A stretch of 64,000 nt of DNA from Marinobacter sp. DY40_1A1 (GCF_016597815.1 NZ_VCHA01000001.1:1212167-1276166), one strand, 5' to 3'; shown: positions 52,746 to 62,636, counted from the first letter of the stretch. Made by a program: numbers and translations. Notes: a model not told the origin generated them from the sequence alone.

Positions 52746-52772
52746 AAAAAGGCACCTTCGGGTGTCTTTTTT
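52746..52772 (+). terminator. Rho-independent terminator after etfA
   Basis: AGGCACC-TTCG-GGTGTCT stem with a stable TTCG loop (one G-T pair) and a T tract. Confidence 0.92.
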
Positions 52773-52835
52773 GTTGCAGAGCCATAAGTTGTAATCTTAC
52801 CCTCGTAATCAGCCTTCCACTCCGGATGTCTATTA

Positions 52836-53678
52836 ATGACCATCACCCCATTTGAAGCACTTGCTTGCCCAATCGACGGTTCTGTCCTGCAGCTAAAGGG
52901 TAGAAGTTGGCAGTGTGATGCTGGCCATAGTTTTGATATTGCGCGCCAGGGATACGTTCATTTGTTGCCCGTTCAGAACAAACGCTCCAAAGATCCTGGT
53001 GATAACAAGGAGATGGTTGCGGCACGCAAGAGATTTCTGGCGGCGGGATTTTATGAGCCTATTGCTGAAGCAGTTTTTCAGGCAGTGTTCCATGAAACTC
53101 ACTGTGAGGCGGCTATGGCTTGTATGGATGCCGGGTGTGGGGAAGGGTACTACATGCGATATCTGGCAGAGAAAATGCCAGACGCAGCACGCCTTGCGAT
53201 GCTGGGACTGGATATCTCAAAGTGGGCCATATTATCCGCAGCCAAGCAGGATAAAACGCCTGCATGGGTAGTTGGGAGTAACGCAAACTTGCCGGTACTG
53301 CCCGAAACACTCGATTGCATACTATGTTTGTTCGGCTTTCCGGTTTACAGGGAATTTGCCCGAGTGCTCAGACCTGGCGGGGAGATAGTACAGGTAGACG
53401 CAGGCCCGGATCACCTAATAGAGCTGCGAAACATTATCTATCCAGAGCTGAAAGAGCCTCGCCAGCCTCCAAGTGATGCGCCTGAAGGTTTCACAGCTGT
53501 GGATACGTCGGCCGTTCGTTTCAGCCTTACTCTTCCGGATAAGCAGTCTGTTTCTGACTTGCTGGCGATGACGCCACATTTGTATCGGGCTGGAGCGGAA
53601 GGTCTTGCGCGTGTGGCAGAGCTTGAGTCACTTACCGTTACTGTAGAGGCCACCGTAAAGCGCTTCAAAAAGAACTGA
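52836..53678 (+). CDS. rlmA: 23S rRNA (guanine-745-N1)-methyltransferase
   Basis: 280-aa RlmA/RrmA methyltransferase acting on hairpin 35 of 23S rRNA. The zinc finger is at the N-terminus (LACPIDG, WQCDAGHSFD), followed by RlmA-specific GYVHLLPVQNKRSKDPGDNK EMVAARKRFL. SAM motif I is MDAGCGEGYYMRYL (about 97) and later LPETLDCILCLFGFPVYREF. Convergent with the gene at 53692. Confidence 0.92.
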   Translation: MTITPFEALACPIDGSVLQLKGRSWQCDAGHSFDIARQGYVHLLPVQNKRSKDPGDNKEMVAARKRFLAAGFYEPIAEAVFQAVFHETHCEAAMACMDAGCGEGYYMRYLAEKMPDAARLAMLGLDISKWAILSAAKQDKTPAWVVGSNANLPVLPETLDCILCLFGFPVYREFARVLRPGGEIVQVDAGPDHLIELRNIIYPELKEPRQPPSDAPEGFTAVDTSAVRFSLTLPDKQSVSDLLAMTPHLYRAGAEGLARVAELESLTVTVEATVKRFKKN

Positions 53679-53691
53679 TCTGCCTTGCGAC

Positions 53692-54168
53692 CTATTCGTC
53701 GTTCTTTTTCTGCTCGGGGGTGCCCCTTCTCAATATCACTCGCCGCTCTGCTTTAGTGATAAACAGAGAGTCAGCAAGAATATGAATGGCTTTATTCGTG
53801 GTGCGCACCGCATGATAAACCTGCTTGCTGGTGTGATCGTGGGTTTTGCGGGCTTTAAGGGCGCTTTCGCGGGCCTCGTCGTCTTTTGAAAGGCGCTCAA
53901 CCAGGCTAAAAGTGGTGTTTGCGATGACTCTGTGCACCTTCTCAACAGCGCTCGCGCCACTGGATACCGTGTCTTCCAGAAGTTTTGCCCGGTTACGCAC
54001 CTCATAGAGATCGAGGCGGCGTTTTTGAACAGCACTGTTGGTCTTTATGCGGTAGGAATTAAGCTTGCGTATGAGAGCTCTGGAGCCCCTGGCTTGCACG
54101 AAGCCATAGCCAAGAGCGCCAGATGCTACAACTAATAAAAGCAATGCCAAGGATAGCTGGACGGTCAC
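53692..54168 (-). CDS. Membrane-anchored unknown protein
   Basis: 158 aa, no family recognised. One N-terminal transmembrane helix (QLSLALLLLVVASGALGYGF) with a short cytosolic or periplasmic helical remainder: KLNSYRIKTNSAVQKRRLDL YEVRNRAKLLEDTVSSGASA and a basic end KAERRVILRRGTPEQKKN. Likely a coiled-coil-bearing anchor. It follows the 120-aa gene in the same direction with 12 bases between, so they form a pair. Confidence 0.6.
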   Translation of the reverse strand: MTVQLSLALLLLVVASGALGYGFVQARGSRALIRKLNSYRIKTNSAVQKRRLDLYEVRNRAKLLEDTVSSGASAVEKVHRVIANTTFSLVERLSKDDEARESALKARKTHDHTSKQVYHAVRTTNKAIHILADSLFITKAERRVILRRGTPEQKKNDE

Positions 54169-54180
54169 TGTGCGAAACTC

Positions 54181-54543
54181 CTAGCGATACTCAATCTTCA
54201 GCTCCACGTCGATTTCACGCTCAACCATCTCTTGCTCCAGCTCTTTCATAACGCCCTGGTACACCATTTTTCGTACCATCACCGGGAGTTTATCCGCCAG
54301 AACCCGTGCAGAACGGGATTCACGCTTCGCCACAGTAATCGGGTTGAGCACTTTAAGCGTAAGGATCAAGTCTGGCTCTTTCCCAAGATCAGCTTCCGGG
54401 TCTGCTCGCATTGTTTCGGTGATCAGGTGTGACAGAATCTTGCGCTGCTCAATGAATTGCCAGCAAAGAAAACCACTGAATATGGCAAGAAGCAAACAAA
54501 GTATCAGGAGGAATATGGCCAATTGGAATCTCCAAAGGTGCAT
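54181..54543 (-). CDS. Membrane-anchored unknown protein
   Basis: 120 aa, family unknown. N-terminal transmembrane helix (LAIFLLILCLLLAIFSGFLC) then a soluble domain with ADLGKEPDLILTLKVLNPIT VAKRESRSARVLADKLPVMV and EMVEREIDVELKIEYR. It has no catalytic motif I can name. Precedes the 158-aa gene in a two-gene leftward unit, opposite rlmA and the saccharopine-type reductase. Confidence 0.6.
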   Translation of the reverse strand: MHLWRFQLAIFLLILCLLLAIFSGFLCWQFIEQRKILSHLITETMRADPEADLGKEPDLILTLKVLNPITVAKRESRSARVLADKLPVMVRKMVYQGVMKELEQEMVEREIDVELKIEYR

Positions 54544-54732
54544 CTATTCGATATTCACCAGTGTGCCTTATACACCAAGCTGTGCGATTGGCCGTGACGA
54601 CGTCACTAAAGCGCTCCCAGTGAAGTTAGAACGGCACCTCAAAGCTGCTAAGATCCTTCTATTGAATTCGCTGTAAATAGTCAGAAAAACTCACACAATT
54701 CCGGCAAAAAGATCTCATAAAAAGGACAGGCA

Positions 54733-55974
54733 ATGACCAAATCAGCAGAAACCACCTACGACCTGGTTGTGTTCGGTGCGACCAGTTTCGTCGGCCAGAT
54801 ACTTACGCAATACCTGTATGACACCTACGGCGTTGCTGGCGAGGTTAAGTGGGCCATTGCCGGGCGTTCAGAATCCAAGCTAAGCACGCTAAAGTCGGGT
54901 TTGGGAGCTGACGCAAGCGAACTTCCGGTGATTCTCGCAGATTCCACCGACGACGCTGCCTTGAAAGCTATGTGCGAACAAACCCGCGTGATCATCTCCA
55001 CGGTAGGGCCTTACGCGCTGTACGGTGAGCCTCTGGTGAAAGCCTGTGTTGAGACAGGCACCGACTATTGCGATTTAACCGGTGAAGTTCAGTGGATTCG
55101 CCAGATGGTTGACCGCTATGAAGATCAGGCCAAGGCTTCCGGTGCACGAATTGTGCATTGCTGCGGGTTTGATTCCATTCCGTCGGATATGGGCGTCTGG
55201 TTCCTGCAACAACAGGCAGAAAAGACGTTTGGCGAGCCATGCCAAGACGTGCGCATGCGTGTGAAAGTAGCCAAAGGCGGGGTTTCCGGCGGTACGGTTG
55301 CTTCTATTATCAACGTAGCCAAAGAAGCTGCATCCGACTCGCAGCTGCGTAAGGAAATAGCCAATCCTTTCTCTATCAGCCCACCGGAGCATCGCTCAAA
55401 GGTGCGTCAGCCGGCTCTGAAAGGCGCGGAATTCGATAAAACATTCAATGTGTGGCTGGCACCATTTGTTATGGGTGCGATCAATACCCGTATTGTGCAC
55501 CGCTCCAATGCCCTGCAAGACGCCCGCTATGGCAAAGAGTTCACCTACGATGAGGCCATAATGACGGGCACTGGCACCAAGGGCCGTTTGGCTGCTTATG
55601 GTGTTACTGCGGCCCTGATGGGTTTCTTGACGGCGTCTGCTCTTAAACCAACACGTTGGTTGGTCGAGAAGTTCGTGCCTCAGCCTGGCGAAGGCCCGAG
55701 CCCCGAAGCTCAAAAGGCAGGATTCTATGATTTGCGATTTGTAGGGCGCACCCCGGATGGCAAAACCATGATCACCAAGGTGACTGGCGATGCAGACCCG
55801 GGCTACGGTTCTACCGGTAAAATGCTGGGCGAAGCCGGCATGTGCCTGGCATTCGATGTTCCTGCAGATAAGCAGGGTGGCTTCTGGACGCCCGCATCGA
55901 TACTCAGCGACAACCTGCTGGGCCGTTTGACCAGCAAAGCAGGGCTTACGTTTGAGGTAGTTGAAACCCGGTAA
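54733..55974 (+). CDS. Saccharopine dehydrogenase-like / enoyl reductase family protein
   Basis: 413 aa with a Rossmann start DLVVFGATSFVGQILTQYLY (about 10-30), VGPYALYGEPLVKACVETGT DYCDLTGE (about 95-120), and HCCGFDSIPSDMGVW. This matches the membrane-associated saccharopine-dehydrogenase-like group that includes mycobacterial trans-acting enoyl reductases; actual saccharopine turnover is unlikely. Substrate unknown, possibly a lipid intermediate. AAAAGGACAGG precedes the ATG. Convergent with cydC, ten bases apart. Confidence 0.82.
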   Translation: MTKSAETTYDLVVFGATSFVGQILTQYLYDTYGVAGEVKWAIAGRSESKLSTLKSGLGADASELPVILADSTDDAALKAMCEQTRVIISTVGPYALYGEPLVKACVETGTDYCDLTGEVQWIRQMVDRYEDQAKASGARIVHCCGFDSIPSDMGVWFLQQQAEKTFGEPCQDVRMRVKVAKGGVSGGTVASIINVAKEAASDSQLRKEIANPFSISPPEHRSKVRQPALKGAEFDKTFNVWLAPFVMGAINTRIVHRSNALQDARYGKEFTYDEAIMTGTGTKGRLAAYGVTAALMGFLTASALKPTRWLVEKFVPQPGEGPSPEAQKAGFYDLRFVGRTPDGKTMITKVTGDADPGYGSTGKMLGEAGMCLAFDVPADKQGGFWTPASILSDNLLGRLTSKAGLTFEVVETR

Positions 55975-55984
55975 ACGCAGGGGT

Positions 55985-57601
55985 TTAAACGCCTAGATGA
56001 ATCACACGGTCGGTGCCCGGAAGGGCTTCCGACCCGTGTGCCAAGCTGATTACTGTTCGTCCTTCCAGCCAGACATCCATTTGCTTGGTGATCTTCTCTC
56101 GTGTGGGTGCATCAACCCCGGTAAATGGCTCGTCCAGTATCAGCAAGGGGGCAGGGCTTAACAGCACTCGGGCAAGCACAACGCGACGTGCCTCACCACC
56201 GGAAAGCCGGCTTCCTGAACTTCCCAACCATGTATCAAGTTGATCCCGCTCTGAGCCGAATCGCTCTGCAAGGTCCACCATCTCAAGAACTCTCCAAAGC
56301 TGTGCATCGCTTGTATCCGGAGCGCCCAGTAACAGGTTTGCCCGCAAGGTATCTTCAAACAACACCGTTTTTTGAGTGAGATAAGCACACGGAAGGCTTG
56401 AGCTGGCACCGCTTGAAGGAGTTAGAAGACCAGAGAACGTATCCGCAAGGGATGACTTGCCACTACCTGAATGGCCAAGAATACCCACTCGCTCGCCGGT
56501 TGCTACCTGCAAATCAAAGTGGGTAAAAAGCGGTGCATGTTCGGGATACTTTACGGTGAGGTCTTTGGCCAATAGAGCGGCGCCTGAAGGTAGTTCAATG
56601 GCCTCCCGCACATCCTCAAAGTCTTTACTCCTGCAATCCCGGTTCAAGCGCGCTGCAGAGGCCTGGGTAGCACCCAGCTTGCCAAAGGCTTCCGGCAGCA
56701 TGCTGTAAACTTCTGCCAAGCCGAGCAGGGCGATGGGCAGCAGAACCAGAACTGGCCCGGAAATGGCGCCAGCGCGGAACAACTCGAAGCCTGCCCAGAG
56801 TGCGAATGCTGCAGAAAGATTAATCAGCAAGTTGGAGCCTGCCAGATGCCAGCCGGTGCGGGAGTCGGCTTTCACCTGCTCCGTTGCCGTTTGGTGCGCC
56901 TGGCGCATAAGCCAGGCACCGTGTTTGCCTACGCGGCCAGCTGCAGTAAGCTCCGCAAAACCTTCCAGGTGCTCTACAACCGCCATGCGAAGAGATTCCT
57001 GCTGATCACTCTGCCGGGCTGCAATCCTGGCTGTTCTTGCGTAAACACCGATCGTGGCCACTACAAAAGCGAAGCCGAGTATCAGGGCGACGCCAGCAGC
57101 GATCCTGACATCAAACAGTATCCAAGCCAGTCCAAAAAGCAGCAGCGCCACAAACGCAGCCAGAGCCGTTGGCGCAATCAGGCGCAGGTACAGGGTGTCG
57201 AGGGCATCCACATCGCTGGTAAGCCGCGATAACCACTGGGCACCAGTCAGTTCCCGCCTCTGGCCTCGTCCGGTGGCGGCAAGCTTGCGAAACAGGGCGA
57301 CGCGAATGTCCGTGAGCAGTAGCAGCACGGTGTCGTGGTTATACAGCCGCTCCACATAACGGGAAACTGTACGGGATACTGCAAAAAAACGGATGCCACC
57401 GCCTGGCACATACAGATTGATGGTGGCGGGCAAACTGGCCGCCAGAAGAACGCCCACCAATGCAGTTTCAGTGATAAACCAGCCGGAAAGCGCAAGCAGA
57501 CCAAGCCCCGAAAGCAGGGCGGCCAGCATCAGCAGGGCGCCTACGAAGAGCCTGCCCGGGCGCTGATATATCAGTGTTAGCCATGGCTTCAGTTCAGACA
57601 T
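55985..57601 (-). CDS. cydC: ABC transporter CydC
   Basis: 538-aa half of the CydDC exporter, which moves heme/thiols (glutathione, cysteine) across the inner membrane and is needed for cytochrome bd assembly. Six transmembrane helices in residues 1-310, then the ATPase: Walker A GILGHSGSGKSS (about 370), signature LSGGEARRVVLARVLL, Walker B LLILDEPFTGVD. The start overlaps cydD by eight bases. It ends the cydABDC operon. Confidence 0.93.
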   Translation of the reverse strand: MSELKPWLTLIYQRPGRLFVGALLMLAALLSGLGLLALSGWFITETALVGVLLAASLPATINLYVPGGGIRFFAVSRTVSRYVERLYNHDTVLLLLTDIRVALFRKLAATGRGQRRELTGAQWLSRLTSDVDALDTLYLRLIAPTALAAFVALLLFGLAWILFDVRIAAGVALILGFAFVVATIGVYARTARIAARQSDQQESLRMAVVEHLEGFAELTAAGRVGKHGAWLMRQAHQTATEQVKADSRTGWHLAGSNLLINLSAAFALWAGFELFRAGAISGPVLVLLPIALLGLAEVYSMLPEAFGKLGATQASAARLNRDCRSKDFEDVREAIELPSGAALLAKDLTVKYPEHAPLFTHFDLQVATGERVGILGHSGSGKSSLADTFSGLLTPSSGASSSLPCAYLTQKTVLFEDTLRANLLLGAPDTSDAQLWRVLEMVDLAERFGSERDQLDTWLGSSGSRLSGGEARRVVLARVLLSPAPLLILDEPFTGVDAPTREKITKQMDVWLEGRTVISLAHGSEALPGTDRVIHLGV

Positions 57602-59309
57602 CTTTAACCTCCCCGCCAGAAACCAATAGCACGCGATTGGCGAGAGCCAGCAGCGCCTGATGATGGGTGGAAAAGATCAGTGTCTTGCCCGCCATAGCAA
57701 GCTTGTGAAGCGCCTCAAGAACAAACATCTCACTGTCGCTGTCGAGGCCAGCAGTTGGCTCATCCAGGAGAATTACATCGTAATCCGCCACAAAAATTCG
57801 TGCCAGGCTCAAACGACGGGCCTGACCACCAGACAAGCCTTGGCCGTCTTCCGACACCTGACTGAAAATGCCGTCTTCCCGGCTGTCCAGCAAGGAGCCA
57901 AGGCCAACGTTTCTCAATGCTGTCTCGATAGCCACATCAGAAGCATCCGGACTGGTCAGCCGAAGGTTCTCCGCCCAGGTACCGTGCACAAGAAATCCGC
58001 TCTGGCCTAGCCAGCCAAAGGCAAAGCTGCCTGCTGGCATGCCAAACAGGTGAATATCGCCGCTGTCTGGCACCAAAAATCCTGCAAGAAGATTCAGAAG
58101 CGTGGATTTACCACCCCCAGAAGGGCCTGTAAGGGCAATTACATCGCCTTTACCGATCACCAGCGATACATCCCTGAGAACGTTATGGTCAGCGCGAAAA
58201 GCCAGTGACACGGCGCTCAGCTTGATTGTCTCGTTGCCGGTAACGGGCTCGGGGACTGAGGGCATAGCTCTTAGGCTTTCTGTTTCATCGCTCGAGGAAG
58301 AAACAGCCGGTTCGTCTTCATTCAAACGGGCAAGAATCTCAGCACCAGCCCCAAGCGCAGCGGCCCGATCGTGGTAGTGCTGGGAGAGTATGCGCAATGG
58401 CTGAAAGAACTCCGGCGCCAACAACAGAATCAACAGCCCGGAGAACAGCGTTAAATCCGAAGACGGCCCATAGGTTATGTAACCCAGAAGACCAAAACCG
58501 ATGTAGATAGCGATGACCGCGATGGCGACAGACGCGAAGAACTCGAGAACCGCTGAGGATAAAAACGCAACGCGCAGGGTTTTCAGAGTGATTTTGCGGT
58601 ACTGATCCGAACGCTGTTGAATCACTTCTGCAGCGCTTTCGGTTTGCCCGAACAATTGCAGAGTGGTTATGCCTCGAACCTTATCCAGAAACTGACCAGA
58701 TAAACGGCTCACAGTCTCAAAATGCTGTTGGTTAAGCTTCTCCGCGCCCATACCCACCAGTGCCATGAAGAATGGGATCAGTGGGGCCGACAGAAGCAGA
58801 AAAATCCCGGCAAGCCAGTCGAGATAGAACACCAACATCAGAATCAAAAGCGGAACGATCAGGGAAAGCGCCATTTGGGGAAGAAAGCGAGCGAAATAAC
58901 CGTGCAAGGCATCAACGTGGTCAATCCACTCTCTTGCCAGACTACCTGCAGAGGTTTGCCCCAATTCAAGTGGACCCATGCTGCACCAGTGCTGATGGAT
59001 CTGACGCCGTGCAGTGCGGCGTACTTGTTCGCTGCATCGTGCCGCAAGGTGAGTTTGCACGCCCTGGGCTACAGATCGGAAAACAATAGCCAGAACAAGG
59101 CCAAAAAAATAGGGCGCCAACTCGGAGGCTGGCGCATGCTCGATAACACCAAGGTGAACAATGCGCGCCAGAAACACCATCTGCACGATGGTGGCGACGC
59201 CGGCCAGGGTACCTGCGGCAACCGTACCCTGAATCCAGCGCCGGTTGCCACTTGTAAGCCCTGAAAGCCAGCGCCGTACTGCGCGCTGGTCAAGAGCCTG
59301 CTTTGTCAC
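57594..59309 (-). CDS. cydD: ABC transporter CydD
   Basis: 571-aa partner of CydC. N-terminal membrane domain with GTVAAGTLAGVATIVQMVFL and the family segment YFARFLPQMALSLIVPLLIL (about 150). ATPase domain: Walker A TGPSGGGKSTLLNLLAG (about 395), signature LSGGQARRLSLARIFVADYD, Walker B VILLDEPTAGLD. It starts directly after the cydB stop, so it is translationally linked to cydB. Confidence 0.93.
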   Translation of the reverse strand: MTKQALDQRAVRRWLSGLTSGNRRWIQGTVAAGTLAGVATIVQMVFLARIVHLGVIEHAPASELAPYFFGLVLAIVFRSVAQGVQTHLAARCSEQVRRTARRQIHQHWCSMGPLELGQTSAGSLAREWIDHVDALHGYFARFLPQMALSLIVPLLILMLVFYLDWLAGIFLLLSAPLIPFFMALVGMGAEKLNQQHFETVSRLSGQFLDKVRGITTLQLFGQTESAAEVIQQRSDQYRKITLKTLRVAFLSSAVLEFFASVAIAVIAIYIGFGLLGYITYGPSSDLTLFSGLLILLLAPEFFQPLRILSQHYHDRAAALGAGAEILARLNEDEPAVSSSSDETESLRAMPSVPEPVTGNETIKLSAVSLAFRADHNVLRDVSLVIGKGDVIALTGPSGGGKSTLLNLLAGFLVPDSGDIHLFGMPAGSFAFGWLGQSGFLVHGTWAENLRLTSPDASDVAIETALRNVGLGSLLDSREDGIFSQVSEDGQGLSGGQARRLSLARIFVADYDVILLDEPTAGLDSDSEMFVLEALHKLAMAGKTLIFSTHHQALLALANRVLLVSGGEVKDV

Positions 59310-60311
59310 TTAGTGGTAACCCTCCCCAGCACGTACCTTGCCCCGGAAAACCCAATAGGTCCACGCCGTGTAGGTGAGTACAAATGGAATAACAATCAGC
59401 AAACCGATCAAAAGGAACAGCTGCGAATCGTAAGCCGAGGCTGCATCCCACAGGGTGTAGTCAGGCGGAACCAGATACGGCCACCGGCTGACAATCAAAC
59501 CCAGATAGGCTGTTATGAACAATCCCATAGTGGCCACGAAAGGCATGCCTTCAAACCGGTTACGCACCGACCGGAATATCTGGAAAGCGCACAGCAAAGT
59601 CAGTGCTGGCAGAATCCAGATAAGGCTCAGGTTGCTGAACCAGCGGTCGCGAACCATATCGTCTATAAACGGTGTCCACACACTGATAATGCCAAACACC
59701 ACCAGCACAGCGGCTAACAAGGGCAGGGTGATTTTGTACGCCCACTCCTGCAACCGGCCTTCGGTTTTCAGAATCAGCCATGTAGAGCCCAGCAGTGCAT
59801 AACCAGCGAGCAGCCCAAGGCCAGTCAGTACAGTGAACGGGGTCAGCCAATCAAACGCACCGCCAGTGAACACGCCATTGGCGGTTTCGTAGCCCTGAAT
59901 GTAAGTGCCTACAACCACGCCCTGGGCGAATGCGGCCACAGTCGAGCCACCGGCAAAGGCCCAGTTCCAAAGATAACGGGAGGTGCGCGCTTTGAATCGG
60001 AATTCAAAGGCAATGCCCCGGAAAATCAGGCCGGCCAGCATCAGGAACACGCCAATGTACAAGGCCGGCAGCAATATGCTGTAGACCAGCGGGAATGCGC
60101 CCAGCAACCCGGCACCGCCGAGCACCAGCCAGGTTTCGTTGCCATCCCATACCGGAGCAACCGAGTTCATCATCACGTCGCGATCCTGCTCTGTCGGGGC
60201 GAAGGGGAAGAGTATTCCCACGCCCAGATCGAAGCCGTCCATCAACACATACATGATTACGCCAAAACCGATGATAAATGCCCACACGAGTGCCAGATCA
60301 AGCAGTTCCAT
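59310..60311 (-). CDS. cydB: Cytochrome bd-type quinol oxidase subunit II
   Basis: 333-aa membrane subunit of the terminal oxidase. Opening LALVWAFIIGFGVIMYVLMD GFDLGVGILFPF is the CydB hallmark, with AFEFRFKARTSRYLWNWAF around 105 and eight to nine helices. At 333 aa it is shorter than E. coli CydB (379), as in CioB proteins. Two bases separate it from cydA. Confidence 0.95.
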   Translation of the reverse strand: MELLDLALVWAFIIGFGVIMYVLMDGFDLGVGILFPFAPTEQDRDVMMNSVAPVWDGNETWLVLGGAGLLGAFPLVYSILLPALYIGVFLMLAGLIFRGIAFEFRFKARTSRYLWNWAFAGGSTVAAFAQGVVVGTYIQGYETANGVFTGGAFDWLTPFTVLTGLGLLAGYALLGSTWLILKTEGRLQEWAYKITLPLLAAVLVVFGIISVWTPFIDDMVRDRWFSNLSLIWILPALTLLCAFQIFRSVRNRFEGMPFVATMGLFITAYLGLIVSRWPYLVPPDYTLWDAASAYDSQLFLLIGLLIVIPFVLTYTAWTYWVFRGKVRAGEGYH

Positions 60312-60313
60312 AA

Positions 60314-61741
60314 TCAGTGTCCTCCCTGTTTGGTCGGCTGTTCTTTGGAGTCTTGGAGTTCAAATGACGTGTGTGCGGCAGACATAGGCCGTTTAGCCCG
60401 TTCAGACTGGGTGTCTGGCTCGTGCTTATCGTTCTCCATACCTTCGTAAAGCACCCGCATGAGGTAATAAACGCCTGCCGTGAACACCAGGGCATACACA
60501 ACCACGTAGCCAATCAAAGTAAACAGCGCCATACCGCCGGTGAGGGATGGGGTGACTGACTCAGCCTGAGTCATCATTCCATAGACCAGCCATGGAGCCC
60601 GCCCAAACTCGGTTACAAACCAACCCGTGAGAACAGCAATAAACGGCGCAACGCTCATGAATCGCATACCCTGAAGGAACCAGGGTGCCTGCCAATAGCG
60701 GCCACCTGCACGCAGAACGAGACCGGTAAGAGCAAAAAGAATCATCAACATTCCCAACCCAACCATAATCCGGAAGGACCAGAATACGATGGCAACCGGT
60801 GGCTGCTCTGCTACAGGAACATCTTTAAGGCCAGGAATCTCGCCGTCCCATTCGTGGGTAAGAATCAGGCTGGCAAGGCTGGGTACACCAATTTCATAAT
60901 GGTTGGTTTGGTTTTCCTGATCAGGAATCGCGAACAACAACAGCGGAACGTTGCGGGAGGTTTCCCAGTTGCCTTCCATTGCCGCCACTTTTGTTGGCTG
61001 GTGCTCAAGGGTATTCAACCCGTGGAAATCGCCAACCACCAACTGCGCAGGTGCAAGAATCAACAGCAACCAAAGGCACATGGACAATGCTTTTCGGTTT
61101 GCCTCCACCTCACGGCCTTTGAGCAGATACCACGCGCTGACACCGGCCACAACAAAGCCGCCGGTCAGGAACGAAGCGATAACCTTATGGGCGAAGCGGA
61201 ACTGGAAAGACGGGTTAAATATCGCCTCGCTCCAGGAAGTAACGTAGAAGATGCCATCTCGCAGCTCGGTTCCGGCAGGTGTTTGCATCCAGCTGTTAGC
61301 TGACAGAATCCAGAACGACGATATGAAGGTGCCCGTGGCGACCATGATTGCGGCAAACAGGTGTGCACCAGGTGGCACGCGATCGCGCCCGAAGAGCAAC
61401 ACCCCAAGAAACGCCGCTTCAAGGAAGAAGGCGGTAATAACCTCATAGCTGAGCATGGGCCCAAGGAAGTTGGCAGACGCCTGGGAGAAATTACTCCAGT
61501 TGGTACCAAACTGGAACGACATAACAATCCCGGATACCACACCCATTCCGAAGACCACCGCAAACACCGTGGTCCAGAATGAAGACAGCTTCAGCCATAC
61601 CGGGTTCCTGGTTTTGTACGCAAGCCCTTCAAGTACGGCAATGTAGGAAGCAAGACCGATGGTGAACACCGGAAAAATGGCGTGAAATGACACGACAAAA
61701 GCGAACTGGATTCGCGATAGGATGAGAGGATCTAGTTCCAT
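60314..61741 (-). CDS. cydA: Cytochrome bd-type (CioA-like) quinol oxidase subunit I
   Basis: 475-aa oxidase subunit carrying the hemes. His20 (VVSFHAIFPVF), His in FRFAHKVIASF (about 185), and quinol-site GRAPWLVYG in place of the common GRQPW. The short Q-loop (475 aa versus 522 in E. coli) and GRDRVPPGAHLFAAIMVATG place it in the cyanide-insensitive oxidase group. C-terminus is polar and extended. The upstream 172-bp region lacks an FNR/ANR box that I can see. Confidence 0.92.
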   Translation of the reverse strand: MELDPLILSRIQFAFVVSFHAIFPVFTIGLASYIAVLEGLAYKTRNPVWLKLSSFWTTVFAVVFGMGVVSGIVMSFQFGTNWSNFSQASANFLGPMLSYEVITAFFLEAAFLGVLLFGRDRVPPGAHLFAAIMVATGTFISSFWILSANSWMQTPAGTELRDGIFYVTSWSEAIFNPSFQFRFAHKVIASFLTGGFVVAGVSAWYLLKGREVEANRKALSMCLWLLLILAPAQLVVGDFHGLNTLEHQPTKVAAMEGNWETSRNVPLLLFAIPDQENQTNHYEIGVPSLASLILTHEWDGEIPGLKDVPVAEQPPVAIVFWSFRIMVGLGMLMILFALTGLVLRAGGRYWQAPWFLQGMRFMSVAPFIAVLTGWFVTEFGRAPWLVYGMMTQAESVTPSLTGGMALFTLIGYVVVYALVFTAGVYYLMRVLYEGMENDKHEPDTQSERAKRPMSAAHTSFELQDSKEQPTKQGGH

Positions 61742-61925
61742 AGGAACCCCCGGTAAAGGTTAACGTCACAATAAGCGAGCACAGCGCACCCACTCCACAG
61801 CTGCCACAGCCTGAATTGTAATATTGTTTTTACCGGCAGTTAGAGAGCATGCTACTGGATATCGCTGCTAAACCGATAGGGCAGATTGTCGCACCCGTTG
61901 ACTAAAAACAAGTATGGTGGAAAGC

Positions 61926-62552
61926 ATGAGCTTTTACGAAGAACGCATCCTGCCGCATATTATCGACAAGGCCTGCTCCATGGGGCAGGTTATGAAACTG
62001 CGTAGCCAGCTAGTACCCCGGGCCAAAGGCCGTGTGCTGGAAGTAGGCATGGGATCGGGTATTAACCTGGAATTCTACAACCCGGACACCGTGGAAATGG
62101 TTTACGGCCTGGAGCCTTCGGAAGGCATGCGCCGCAAAGCACAGCCAAATCTAAAGCGCGCGCCCATTCATGTGGAGTGGCTGGGCCTGCCGGGGGAGCA
62201 AATACCGCTACAAGATAACAGCGTGGATACCGTTTTGCTTACCTTCACCCTGTGCACCATTCCCGACTGGAACGCCGCGCTGCTGCAAATGAAGCGCGTG
62301 TTAAAGCCTGGAGGAGAACTCCTGTTCCTGGAGCACGGCGAGTCGCCCGATGACAGCACCCGCAAATGGCAAAACCGCATCAACCCAAGCTGGAAAAAAT
62401 TGGCGGGTGGCTGCCACCTGAACCGCCATATCGCAGACCTGATCCGCCATGCCGGGTTTGAGCTTGAGGAACTGGAAAACCTCTACATTCCGAAATCACC
62501 GAAGATAGCCGGGTATATCTACAAAGGGATGGCCCGGAAGCCAGTAGCCTGA
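61926..62552 (+). CDS. Class I SAM-dependent methyltransferase
   Basis: 208 aa from ATG 61926 with GGTGGAAAG just upstream; ATG 61914 is a weaker alternative. SAM motif I LEVGMGSGINLEFY (about 39-52), then LEPSEGMRRKAQ and the Methyltransf_11 stretch SVDTVLLTFTLCTIPDWNAA, RVLKPGGELLFLEHGE. This resembles small lipid/phospholipid or thiol methyltransferases; substrate unknown. Divergent from cydA. Confidence 0.85.
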   Translation: MSFYEERILPHIIDKACSMGQVMKLRSQLVPRAKGRVLEVGMGSGINLEFYNPDTVEMVYGLEPSEGMRRKAQPNLKRAPIHVEWLGLPGEQIPLQDNSVDTVLLTFTLCTIPDWNAALLQMKRVLKPGGELLFLEHGESPDDSTRKWQNRINPSWKKLAGGCHLNRHIADLIRHAGFELEELENLYIPKSPKIAGYIYKGMARKPVA

Positions 62553-62636
62553 GGGAAAAACTAACTGAGGGTGTTTTGAATTGCGTTATCGCCCATGGCC
62601 TTATACAATTCCGGCCCTCAAAACTTCCCCCCGAAT

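Noticed and set aside
53692..55984. Horizontal transfer of the saccharopine-type reductase region
   Set aside because: Base composition and codon use look like the neighbours; no repeats or mobile genes are present.
61742..61913. FNR/ANR box upstream of cydA
   Set aside because: No TTGAT-N4-ATCAA-like sequence could be found on either strand.
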